Below are positions 1 through 10,807 of a stretch of 64,000 nt of DNA, piece after piece (within the stretch, counting starts at the first letter, position 1; every line of letters begins with the position of its first letter). This stretch comes from Desmodesmus armatus (lineage: Eukaryota; Chlorophyta; Chlorophyceae; Sphaeropleales; Scenedesmaceae): the NCBI GenBank assembly GCA_007449985.2, contig VIIQ02000064.1, forward strand, positions 1-64,000, written 5' to 3'. Under the pieces are notes generated by a model. It was not told where the DNA came from. It did not search any database and saw only the letters and a program-made list of their open reading frames with translations. The position numbers and the translations under genes are program-made.

Positions 1-102
1 GCCCCTCCCATCCCCCTCCCTCCCCCCTCTCCTGCCCCCCTGCCCCCCCCCCGTTCCCTCCCCCGTCGATTCATCCACCCACCCATCCACCCACCCTGGC
101 AG
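1..102 (+). other. pyrimidine-rich intron tail
   Basis: This is almost pure C/T with no open frame of interest. It runs into a CAG at 100-102 just before a recognisable exon, so it is read as the polypyrimidine tract and acceptor of a truncated TFB2 intron. Confidence 0.6.
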
Positions 103-1564
103 GTGTATGCCCACACGTCCAATCCGCTACAGCGCAGTGTGTTGTCGCGGCTGATGCGCACAGACTGCCTGCTGCCAAACCTGTACGTCGGCACACTCAC
201 GCGAGAGCACTTCATGGCGGCTCTGACATGGGGCTCACAAGCAGTGGATGTGACTCGCTTCCTGCAGCAACATGCACACACAAGTTGCACGCAGGGTGCC
301 ACAGTGCCTGAGGTAGGAGAGGGGGGCTCTGTCTTTGCTTTTGTTGCAAGAGGGGGTGCTTCACCGTGTGTGCATGTGTCTTGCACATGTGGAGTATGTG
401 AGCGACATGCATCAATGGGTTCTACAGCATGCCATAAGACAACCTACGGGTTTGTGCATGATGGCAGGCATGTGTAGAGCCTCCGATGTTGAGGCTAGCG
501 TATGGGGTCAGGGACTGCCATGCACTATGCCTGCGCTTGACTTCACATGCCTGCACAAAACTTCCTCCCCCCCCCCCCCACCCCACCCCACCCCACCCCA
601 CCCCACCCCACCCCAGAACGTTCAAGACCAGCTGCGCTGGGGAGGAGGAGACGCGGCGAGTGGTGTCAGAGCCCGCCATGCACTACTGCAAGTTTGAGGG
701 ATGGGACCTCTTCTGGGCAGCTTCAACACTGCACAGGGACACGGCAGCGTGCTGTGGAGGAAGACAGACGGGCCATTGGAGGAAAGGTTCTTTGTCATCA
801 GGCGCAGCGGTGAGGGGGGGCGGCAAGTGGGGGGGGGGGGGCGAAAGAGAGAGAGTGTGTGTGTGTGGGGGTGTGTGTGGAGCAAACATGTTGCTAGCCC
901 CCAATGTGAGTGCAGGTGTGGAGCTTTGATCTCTTTCATCAGGCTCCTGGGGGGGGGGGGGCTTCAACACGGCTCAGGGACACGGCAGCGTGCTGTGGAG
1001 GAAGACTGACGGACCGCTGGAGGAAAGGTTCTTTGTCATCAGGCGCAGCGGTGAGGGGGGGGGGGGGGGAGGGGGGGGGCAATATCAGGGAGGAGAAGGG
1101 GGGCGGGGGGGGGGGGGGGGGGGACACAATAACATGGGGGAAGGGGGGAGAAGGAGGAGGGGGGAACACAATAACATGGGGGAAGGGGGGGATTTCTTGA
1201 ACATCAACACTGCACTGTATTACCAGCTACTAGAGCTTGTGAGTCCATGGGGTGTGGAGGGGGGTGTAAGCCAACAGGTTGCTAGCCCAGAAACCGTGCG
1301 TGTGTGAATATTTGATTAGGCCCCAATGCACGGGGGAGGGGACCAGCAGTCTTGTTGGACGAACGTGTGGTGAGTTTCTATGATGGTCGTTGTGTTAAGA
1401 GGGGATCGGGAGGCGGGGGCGGCAAGGAGGCTTGACATGGGACCTCACACATTGTGTGTGCGTGTGCTGTGCTGTGCTGTGTGTGTCCTGCAGGCCATGA
1501 GGCGCTGAGGAACTTCATAGTGGACTACAAGAAGCAGCGGCAGCAGTACCAGCATGTCAGCTGA
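103..1564 (+). CDS. TFB2: TFIIH subunit TFB2/p52, C-terminal exons (5' truncated)
   Basis: TFB2 (human p52/GTF2H4) is a core TFIIH subunit that anchors the XPB helicase, and its C-terminal domain binds the small subunit TFB5/p8. Exon 103-312 reads VYAHTSNPLQRSVLSRLMR, then LPNLYVGTLTREHF and FLQQHAH, the conserved p52 pattern, and ends in TVPE at a GTAGGA donor. Exon 617-809 resumes with NVQDQLR, matching the family's PENVTDQIRLWE. It continues with LWRKTDGPLEERFFVIRRSG and ends in a GTGAGG donor. The last exon, 1494-1564, adds HEALRNFIVDYKKQRQQYQ and the stop TGA. The split glycine codon joins correctly. Two oddities are visible. Exon 617-809 needs a +1 then a -1 frame change (near 645 and 700) to read throughout, and its second half is duplicated at 961-1050. 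Family identity is sure; whether this copy is intact is not. Confidence 0.85.
566..616 (+). repeat. CCCCA microsatellite forming an acceptor tract
   Basis: A C homopolymer followed by several CCCCA units ends in CAG immediately before the exon at 617. It serves as the polypyrimidine tract of that intron. Confidence 0.8.
720..1050 (+). repeat. tandemly duplicated TFB2 exon segment
   Basis: Bases 720-809 recur at 961-1050 (offset 241) with only a handful of substitutions. Both copies encode QGHGSVLWRKTDGPLEERFF and both end at an identical GTGAGG donor. The spacer is G-rich with TG repeats. A CAG near 936-942 could serve as the acceptor for copy 2. Both copies end in the same phase, so either could join the last exon at 1494. 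Confidence 0.85.
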
Positions 1565-3307
1565 ACACACTGGATCTTGTCGCAGGAGGTGAGGCAGCAC
1601 TGCTGCTGCATTTGGGCCAACAGGCTTGTTGTTCGTACGCATCAGCTGGATGCACGTCCTGTGTCTACACACACGCGCGCACGCGGCACGCTTGTGTCAT
1701 GGGGGAGCGTTCAAGTCTATGCATATACTGTCTATGCTTCTTGCGCATGTGCGCCATGCGTTTAGGGTCTCGCTGATACACAGCGACACATGGTACGCGG
1801 TGTGTGTGGTACTGCGCATGCTAGTGGCTAGTGACATCACAGTCGGCTGCATAAGGTGTCGTCCTTGGGCTTGAAGGAGGGCACGCCGGCTGCTCTGTGA
1901 ATGTTTTGGGCCCGGCTGTCGCAGCCTTGTGTGATGTTTGTAGTGCCGAGACTTGCTGTTGCCTGCCATTTGGTGGATGTATCGCGCAGTCAGGACACTG
2001 CAGTGCTCCTTGTGTACTGTGTACCCTGTGGCAGGGGTGTAGTACGGCCACAGCCAGTACCGTGCTGTACTGGCGATACAGTACCACCATCCAACAGTGC
2101 AGTACAACTTGTACCAAGCATTGTACTGGGTCCCGTCATGATGCTGCGGTTAGAAGGTGTGAGAAGAGGAGCCGCATGCATGCATGCGCTCAAAAGGTGT
2201 GTTGGTTTGGGTTGTCGCTTGCTTTCAGCGGAGGTTTGGGTGGCTCCTTCGTTGAAACCCAACTGTGGTTTGGCCCTGCTCGGTGGTTCAAGCTGCAATC
2301 AGGGGCATGCCTCAATCCGTGCGCCGTAAGCTGCACAATGCTCACTGTGTGTTGGCTCAATTGAGGTGCACCATGATAACAGATCGCATCCATGCACAGG
2401 TTGCTGTAGTCATCATGCTGCAACCTTGCAATGCCTGCATCCCTGAGACGCCTCAACCTTGCAACCCAACTACATTGTTACAACAATCAGGCAAATCCAC
2501 CTGCCGGGGGCATAAGCTGGATGTGCCTCCTCCCATTCCTGAGGTGCACGATATCTGGACAACAAAGCAAGGCAGTTGCACCCATTGCACCACAGCAACA
2601 ATCACTATGCCCCAGGCAGCAGGGGTGTGCTGCACGCCGTGTGCATGTATATGGAAATTCACATCGCTGCCACTCAGGTGCAGGACCAGCACCACCTGGA
2701 AACTGTCAGTTACTATACAACCGTTACTTGCGGTTCTTGGTTCAGTCATCATTGGGGACTGCAAGGACTGTCTGTGACAAATACAATGCGCCGTGCAGAC
2801 AGTCCAGACGCATGATTCTCTCAGGCAATCACTGTCAACCTAGTACCTGTGCTGATGAGTCTCACACATGCGTGGGATGCCACTGCCTTGTATAGGGTAG
2901 CAAAGCATATGCTGTTGCACGATGCACCATGCAGCGCAGCATGCAGGATACCCTCCAGCAGTCATCAAGATATCAAACTCCTTCCTCCAATTTTCAGCTG
3001 TGATGGTGCATCAGTGCATGCCACACTGAGCTATATACCCACCCTGCATCTCAGGGGAAACTGGGCAAGGTACCCAACACTACCACTGCAGCATTATACA
3101 GCAACAGCACCACATGCAACCCCACTACAAAAACATCACCGGTGCTCCATACACTCCCACTGCACCCTCAAACAGGTTCCGTCTGTGCATCACCGCACCT
3201 GAGTATAGGACCCCTGCTGACGGCAACCCCTGCTACCGGCCAGGCAGCAGGCAGCCTCAGCACTCCTCCGTGCCTCCACAAACACATACTCTACAACCTC
3301 AAACACG
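1565..3307. other. intergenic, between convergent genes
   Basis: This stretch separates the 3' ends of TFB2 (+) and the MTHFR-like gene (-). Short frames exist on both strands, but none shows recognisable motifs or phase-consistent splicing. It should contain both 3' UTRs. I see no convincing gene here. Confidence 0.5.
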
Positions 3308-5730
3308 TTATCTTTCAGCACCTGCACCTGCTGCTAACGGCCATGCAGCAGGCGTAAAGGCACCCTCCTGTGCTAGCTGCAGTGCCAGTCTCTTACTGGG
3401 CCCCGTGATGGGCATCACATGAAGCCCCGACACACCATCAGTGGCCTGCAGCTTGCTCAGCAGCTGCCTGTTATACTGCTGCATGAAGGCTGAGGCAGCA
3501 GGGCGCATCACCTTGCCTGCCGTGCTGGGCTGCTGCTGCTGCTGCAGGAGCTGCTCCTGCGGCTGGCCTTGCTGTGGTTCAGCCTCGGCGGCTGCAAACT
3601 GCTGCTGCAGCTTCCTGCCCTGCAGACGTCAGATGGTGGTTGCAACAGCGACATAAGGCAGGGATGATAATTCGTGTATGTAGAACTTGTTTACATCCTG
3701 CTTGCAACATCACGTCACACTGCACACCTCACTAGGAGTGTGCCGCACAGTCTCCTGGGCAGGTCTTGCCCAACTCACGTAATGCACGAGACCAACTCCA
3801 GCACAGCGCCTGGCTGCTCAGCCCAGCCCACATGCATGCAGACTGGCAGGCACTGTGGTTGCTTCAAACCAGCAACATACATCAAAGCTCTGGCAGTGGC
3901 CACACCATCACACAGGCCCTCCACATGCATGCATGCAACTCTGGCGCTCAAACAAACCAAGCCACAAACGGCAGACCAGGAGTGCCTGCATGCAGCGTCC
4001 CCACCTCGACAATATTCCCAGCGTTGCACAATGCCAGCACAGGCACTTCACATGCATGCAGCCCTCCCACTCACTCCATCCCACTTAAGGCAGCCAACTG
4101 ATCTGGCAGCAGTGCCTGCCATGCGCCATGCAGGGCTCCTCACCTCAGCATTGTTTCCTGCGTTGCACAGTGCCAGCCAGAAGCTTGTGTTGGCTGCGCT
4201 GCTGAGACAGGGGAACCCCACCAGCAGGCGTGCTGCTGTGTGCAGGCCACGCCTGCGAGCGTCCTCCATCCAGCGCTCAAAGGCAGGCCAGTCCAGCGGC
4301 GGCTGTGTGAGAATGACCTGCGCACCAGCAGCCACCTGCGCAACAAACAGCGCAGCACAGCACAGCACACGTGCATGGAGAATATTCAGCCTGGCAGCCG
4401 GGTAAGGCGTACCTTGCCTGTGTTTAGTGGCAAAAGGATCTCCCAAAGCAGAGCGAGTGCTGCCAGCTGCCTTGGGGCCAAACTGCACCCCACTGCGCAG
4501 CAAGACTTAACCACGTCGCATGCCTCAAGTACCAGTACAAGCTGACAGCCACCCTGATGCTGTTCATGCCATTCAACCCTGCTGCTGTTGTGCTGCAGTG
4601 AAGACACAACTCAGCCATCCAGCACGACCCATGTGTTCACCTTCTGTTCCGTGTAAGACGCATCCGGCTCTGTCACTGGATTAGCAACAGCCCAAAGCTC
4701 CAGCTGCTGCGGTAACACCCCCTGCTGCTTCAACTGCACCGCCCGCTGCAGCATCTGCACGCTCCCAGGCAGAAGCTGGGAAGCCATCGGCAGCTGCCGC
4801 ATCGGATGGCTACCTGACACCAGCAGCAGTGCATCCGCATGCGGCCGTTCGTCCTGCTGATCCATTTTCCCGCCATTATTCGTAACACCTGCTGCCCAGC
4901 ACATGGCTTCTGCGGTGTCCTGCAGACTGCGCAGCTGCGCACCTACTGTTGCGACATGCATGACTGGGCGCGCACCAGCAAACGCTAGCGCTGCTTCTGC
5001 TTCGGCTGCGCTGTCGGATAACTGGGCAGCAGCTGCTGCGGCAGTTATACGGGAGGAGGCTGCTGCGACAGCGGCTTGTTTGCGAGCTGCACCGGCAGGA
5101 CCAAACTTGAGCGCTAGCTGCTTGTACAGCCCATGCCTGCAGGTTCAGAGGCAGTCAGGGTGCAAGGGTGAGAGGGAGCTTGCCTTTGTGCAGATGGAGA
5201 TCTGCTGCTTGTGAAGCACAGCTGCAAAATCAGCACAAACCTCAAGGAGCTTGACGGCAAACAGTGCAAAAGGGAGAAGTGCAAGCTGGCCAGACAACAT
5301 ATGCATGCAAAGTACAAGTTGCTTGCCTGCTGATCTCATGTCGATGGTGCATGGGTGCTGCTGTGTGGCTGTATGTGTACCAGCAGCAAGAATGTTCTAG
5401 CTGGGGCAGTGCTGATGGTGCAAGCACAGGGTCGGGGGTTAGCCCTCACCCCCTACTGCTTCAGACACACCAGGTGGTTGCGATTGGCAGGTCAGGGTGC
5501 ACCTCGGCACCAAACATTCCCGTAGATAACAGCTGCAGGTCAAGCGGGTTTGCTGCTCCGACTGATGCCTCTAGGGTGAATGATGGTGGCCCCAAAATCC
5601 TGCTGTTACTACAGCTGCTGCTGCTGGTGGTGTGCTGCTGTCTCTCAGCAGCAGCTGCTGCAGCTCTACATAGGCCTGAATTCACAATAGCACGAGCGGA
5701 TCCCACATGACGAGATGACGGTCGCAGCAT
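3308..5730 (-). CDS. methylenetetrahydrofolate reductase-like (FAD-linked oxidoreductase fold) protein
   Basis: The four exons are 5730-5471, 5136-4641, 4335-4144 and 3619-3308. All boundaries are GT-AG, the phases agree, and the total of 1260 nt gives a 419-residue protein. The start ATG (5730-5728) is followed by an arginine/serine/alanine-rich leader that could be an organelle transit peptide. The body follows the MTHFR barrel order. FTLEASVGAANP and HPDLPIATTWHGLYKQL come early, then LELWAVANPVTEPDASYTEQ. VAAGAQVILTQPPLDWPAF corresponds to the family's 'GADFIITQ' strand, RLLVGFPCLSSAAN follows, and GVSGLHVMPITGPSKRLALQ matches the 'GvHfyT' strand near the end. MTHFR reduces methylene-THF to methyl-THF with FAD. 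This protein is shorter and diverged, so its substrate is uncertain. It has no frame breaks. Confidence 0.75.
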
Positions 5731-6212
5731 CCGCGTAGGCTGTAGTGCTACAATGCTCATTGAATAGTCACACCAGGAAACTTTCAAAGTATCCTGGTGT
5801 GTTCTTCATGGGCAGCTGGGGAGAAACTCGACCCATAAAGAAAAAATGGCTGCCCACCGAGCCAGTGATGCACAGGCCGGTTTTTGCGCAGTTGACGCGC
5901 AACTTGCCTGCTTTCGCAGAGCAAGCAATCCCTTTGCAGGGATGCAACTGAAAGTCTTGCAGACAATGCTAATTGTACAATGCTGCAAACCTTGCCGGGC
6001 ACACCGATGGTAAGGCCAAAACTAAAACACCCCCCCCACCCCCAAACACCCCACCCCCACTCAGCAGAGGGTCTCCCCTCTGCTGGGGACCTCCAAGCCC
6101 CGCGGGGCAGTTCAGCGACATTGTAAACCAATAGGCACTGCTAAACGATCCCACACATCTAGCCCTGGCACCACCGGGGATTGGCTGATCAGGATTGAGC
6201 TGAAGTGACTAG

Positions 6213-6213
<1 letters not shown>

Positions 6214-6268
<55 letters not shown>
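6214..6268 (+). repeat. (AGC)n microsatellite, about 18 units
   Basis: An uninterrupted AGC/CAG run. It gives polyalanine or polyleucine in minus-strand frames, but no gene structure supports translation. Confidence 0.95.
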
Positions 6269-6269
<1 letters not shown>

Positions 6270-7617
6270 TGGCAGTGCCAGCAGCCGCGGCAAACCCAGG
6301 CCCGCCAGCACCACCTCCACCAGCAGCAGTAGCCGCTGGAGCACTACAACTGGATGATGAGGAGGAGCGTTGGGGGTCAAGCACCCAATACTACTGTGAT
6401 TAGTCAGCACCGGTCGGGCAGCGGGCAGTGATGGCGAGTAGGAGTTGTCCCACCGGTTGTCTCACCAGCTGTACAAGCACACCCGTTTTCTGGCAGTGGT
6501 TTTGACCTGTCTGCAGGCTATTTGTGTATTATTGGGTCTGGGCTCGGGTTTTTTTGTGTCCATATGGGGTTGTTGGTGTCTGCAGAGACTGGCTGATATG
6601 CTTGCTGAGCAATGCTTGGACGGTCAGTAGGTTGCTTGCTGTACAGGTGGTAGCTGGCTCAGAATTGCGTGGGTTTTTAGTAGCTTTTCCAGCTGTTGGC
6701 AGGCAAGCCTTGCTGAAGCCTGTCTCAGCAGCTTGCAGATTAATGCATTGCTATGCAGAGTCCAATGACACAATTGATTAAAGTTCTGGGCATGGGGTCC
6801 CTCAACTGTATTCCGTCAAGAAAGGGAGTTAATTGTACTGAAAACAAATGCGCCCGTTAAAGCGAATCGACTGCTGCAAAGTTTCCCAGGAGGAAAGTTT
6901 CCCAGGAGGAAAGACAGTCTGGATCTGTGATCTCAACTCAGCAGGGAGGATGTGAGCGCTACCACAGTGATGACAATCTTGACGTAGTAGAAGTTGGAAG
7001 TGATCACTGACAGTCTACAAAAAGAGCCATATGGTTGGGCCTTGTAATGAGGGTTGAACAACAGCTGGGTTGCACCATCCGCATCACCAAGAAGAGTGGG
7101 TCTACATCACGCTCCTTTGAAAGCATCGATTGGTTAATCTACGTGTAGCTTGCATGTAGTGTTGCGGCACTGATTCCATGCTGCGGTGTGTGGTGCGGCA
7201 TTGTGATCAGTCTGTCTTAGTCCTCAAACAACACAATCACGAAGCCTTGTAACCCGTCCGCAAAGTCTTCAACGCCCACCGCACACAGCAGGCGCTGAAT
7301 GCGCATGCACGGAACTGGTAATGATCACCAGTAGGGGTCGTGTTCATGCTTCCAAACGAAGCCCTCATGGAGGATGAAGAGCGGTTCTGCGTTGAAGAGG
7401 GAGTGTTTGAAGCAACCCAACCTTCAAGCCGCAAGCGGTACGCGGCACGGTGCCTGCCCAGGCGGGAAACCAATCATCGCCCCTTGTCGAGGACGTACTT
7501 AGACTGTGATTTATTGCCACATGGTCACTTGATATGCGCCTCGACTGCGCTGTCGTGCTGACTGGGGCTGGTAAGCCTTCACGATCTGATCACGATCTGA
7601 TCACAGGGCTGCAGGCA

Positions 7618-7735
7618 TATCCGGTGTGCGTTCTGAGGGTTGCATTCTGAGGTGAATCCCATATCTGGTGTGCATTCTGAGGTGACTCCCATATCTGGTG
7701 TGCGTTCTGAGGTGAATGTCATATCTGGTGTGCAG
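7618..7735 (+). repeat. 30-bp tandem repeat, about four units, next to a splice acceptor
   Basis: Units built on CATATCTGGTGTGC followed by TTCTGAGGTGA recur every 30 bases with few changes. The last unit ends in GTGCAG, which is the likely acceptor of the first visible exon of gene P at 7736, so the repeat appears to have supplied the splice site. Confidence 0.8.
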
Positions 7736-10700
7736 GCACAACAATCAAGACCAGATTAGTGTAAGACTGCCTTTCAGGGAGATGCAGCCACAGCAGCAGC
7801 CGGATGCCAACCCAGGCCTCATGTGCAGCACCTCGCCAGGCATGAGAGACGCGCTGCTGCCCGGGTTGTGCACCCTGGCACGAGAACAGCAGATGGGTGG
7901 GCGCAAGCTGGGGCAACCAGAAGCGCTCAGTACGTTCCCCCGCATGCAGTCTGCACCGCAGCGTGCAACAGTCCCTCAGGCTGTAGGCACCAAGCCGCTT
8001 GGTGTGCGGCGTTCATTGCACAAAAAGAACGCTATGTTCAGTGCGCTGCGCCCATGGCTGCGCATGAGCGAAGCACAGCTGAAGTTAGACGCAGAGCTAC
8101 GTGCCAAGGCGGCTGTATGCCTCAGGCAATCTGCCCAGCAGCAACAGCGGCTTGCAAGGAGGCAGCCTCTCGGCCCAGCTCCTGCTGCTCCCACCGGCAA
8201 AGCAGCAGTGCGCATGATAGCCACAACTGCAGCAGAAGCTGCAGGAGGGGCAGAGGACGGCAGCGCATCCCCGCCAGCACAACGTGCTCGCGCTGGGGAC
8301 TCCCAGCAACCAACTGCAGCAGCAGCAGCAGCAGGTGCAGCGGGTGCTGATGCGGGTCCAGCACATGCAGACCTTCACAGAGCAGCAGCAGCAGCAGGCG
8401 ACCTGGCCCCTGCTGCGCCCTCCCCCGCTGCTGCACCTGCTGCCCCCGCTCCCGCTGCCGCTGCTGCTGAGATGGACTTCATTGTGATCAGCAGTGACGA
8501 AGACGACGTCATCATCAACAGCAGCACGAGGAGGAAGAGGAGGAGGCCCCCACGGTCCAGGTATGATATAGATAGTAATAATAAAGAATATATCATGAAT
8601 ACATATATCAATATATTTATTATTATATAATGTAAGGGGGGTGTCACGCAGGGCGTCAACCTCAGATTGTGCTTACTTCATTTGCATGACTGGCCGTCTG
8701 CTTGAGATCAGCACAGCTGCGTCTGGAGAACTTGGGCAGTCAGCAAACCTGCAGGGTGGCACACAGGCACGCATGACCCTAAACTACATTGTGGTTGTTG
8801 AGAATGGGGTATGTTTTTTTGGGGGGGGTGGCGAGTGGGGAGTATGTGGGTGGCTGGGTAAGAGGTCCCCTCGTGAGCCTCATCATGCAGTACCATTCAA
8901 AAGCGGATGCAGAACAGGGGCACAAACGACAGCCATGCAGGACACCCTATCTCTCTGTGTCTTGAACCCTCCCCACATCAATGCGCAGCTCCTTCATGCA
9001 TAACCCTTTACTGAGTTGTCGGATTTGTGTTGATAGGACGCGGGCATTTGTCTGCTGCTGCACTCTTTGACCCCCTGCCTTGTTTGCCGACCCTTGGTGT
9101 GCAGGCGCTATGAACAGGATGTGGAGGAGGACGACGATCCGGAGCAGCAGCAGCAGCAGCAGCGGCGACGGCGGCAGCAGGAGCAGCAGCAATGCTATGA
9201 CCAGGAGGAGGAGGAGGAGGCTTGGTCAGACCCAGATTACTGCTTGCTGCAGCACAATAAGGAGCAGGAGCAGCAGCAGCAGCAGCAGCCGCGGCGGCGG
9301 CGTGTCGCAGGGCGGCAGGTCGGTGTGCCGTCTGCAGCAGCAGCAGCAGCAGCAGCAGGGGTAGGGGATGGCAGTGCAGGGCCACCAGCAAAGCGTGCCC
9401 GGGCTGAAGTTCTGACAGTCGCAGCACTGAAGCAGCTGTATTCTGGACCATCGCAGCACAGTAAGGACCATCGCTGCGCAGTGAACGGGCTCGCATTGGC
9501 AGCCGGGGTTGATGAGGACATGCAGAAGGAGACACACGTGTCTGCTATCCTGCAGCCGCAGCACCTGCGCACATACCTCAACATACTCACTGACAAGTGT
9601 AGGCCAGACACGGTGAGGCTCAACCGCCGGCGCCTGCAGAAAAAAAGAAAAAGAACGTCCTAAAGCTGCTCAGGGACGATCACCCTGGTCAGGTCAGTGA
9701 GCCTGTGCTGCAGCAGCTGGAGATACAGTTGAAGGATCCAGCAGCAGCAGCAACAGCAGCAGCAGGCCCCACAGTGCTCGCAGTCAACATGGCAGCGGCA
9801 TCGACAGCAGCTGCAGCAACAGTGAGTGACAGACACGCAGCACCGCCAGCAGCAGCAGCAGCAGGGAGGGACCGCGCAGCACCATCTGCACAATGTGCTG
9901 CAGGGGTACCCCTAGCAGCGCCCAGTGCGGTCCCTGATGACGCAGTGCTGACAGTCGCAGGACTGAAGCTACTGCTGTCAGATGATGCCGGCAGCACTAC
10001 CCGTAAAGCTACTAGGCAGGCTATCGACAGGGTGGCAGAAGCAGCCGGGTTCAACCATGCCACGCGCGAGCAGCAGCCTGTGTCAGCTGTCCTGCAGCCG
10101 CAGCATGTCCGCTCATACCTCAGTAAGCTGACATCAGACAAGCTGAGGCATGCGCGGCGGCGGCTGAGGCGCGTGCTGAAGCTGCTCAGGCAGAAGCACC
10201 CTGGTCAGGTCAGTGAGCCTGTGCTGCAGCAGCTGAAGGCAGAGCTGCAGCAGGGTGCTCCGGCGGCTGCTGCTGCTGCTGGTTGCGGGGGCTCTGCTGC
10301 TGAGGGTGGGGTTGACGATGAGAGGGCCCGCCTGGCAGCAGCAGCAGCACACACAGCCACACAGGTGTCATTGCTGCCACAATACAGCAGCAGTGATGAA
10401 GAAGAGGACAAGCAGCAGCAGCAGCAGCAGCAGCCCTTGGGTGAGGTGGTTGGGATCTATTTTGCAGATGGCAAGCCTGACTGCATTGTGGCAGCAGCCG
10501 CCGCAGCCGAGGCTGCTGCAGCAGTGGCAGCAGCAGAAGCAGCGGCAGACTCTGCTGCCGCTGCTGCAGCAGCAGCAGCCTCTGGGGATGATGAGGCTCT
10601 GTTTGAGTCAGAACCTGCGGGCCTGCAGCTAGCAGCAACAGCAGCACACAGCACCCCAGGTGCTGATGTTGGCCCCACAGCAGCATCTGGTGCTGCAACG

Positions 10701-10744
10701 CCTGAGCCTCGTCGCCGCACGGTGGGTGGCAGCGGCTGTGGGGC

Positions 10745-10807
<63 letters not shown>

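Larger units (their letters stand above)
5731..7735. other. intergenic between divergent genes; likely holds both promoters
   Basis: It lies between the MTHFR-like gene (-) and gene P (+). It contains C- and G-rich stretches, a CAG tract at 6214-6268, a lower-GC part (about 6450-7300), an exact 16-bp doublet of GTTTCCCAGGAGGAAA at 6881-6912, and a 30-bp tandem repeat at its end. The frame on the minus strand at 7237-7473 has no recognisable motif. No gene is called. Confidence 0.5.

Noticed and set aside
4386..4607. extra exon of the MTHFR-like gene within the 4336-4640 intron
   Set aside because: A donor-like GTACGC exists, but no reading joins both neighbours in phase, while direct splicing from 4641 to 4335 does.
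7237..7473. 78-codon minus-strand ORF as a gene
   Set aside because: No motif, no splice context, no ATG-supported start and no relation to its neighbours.
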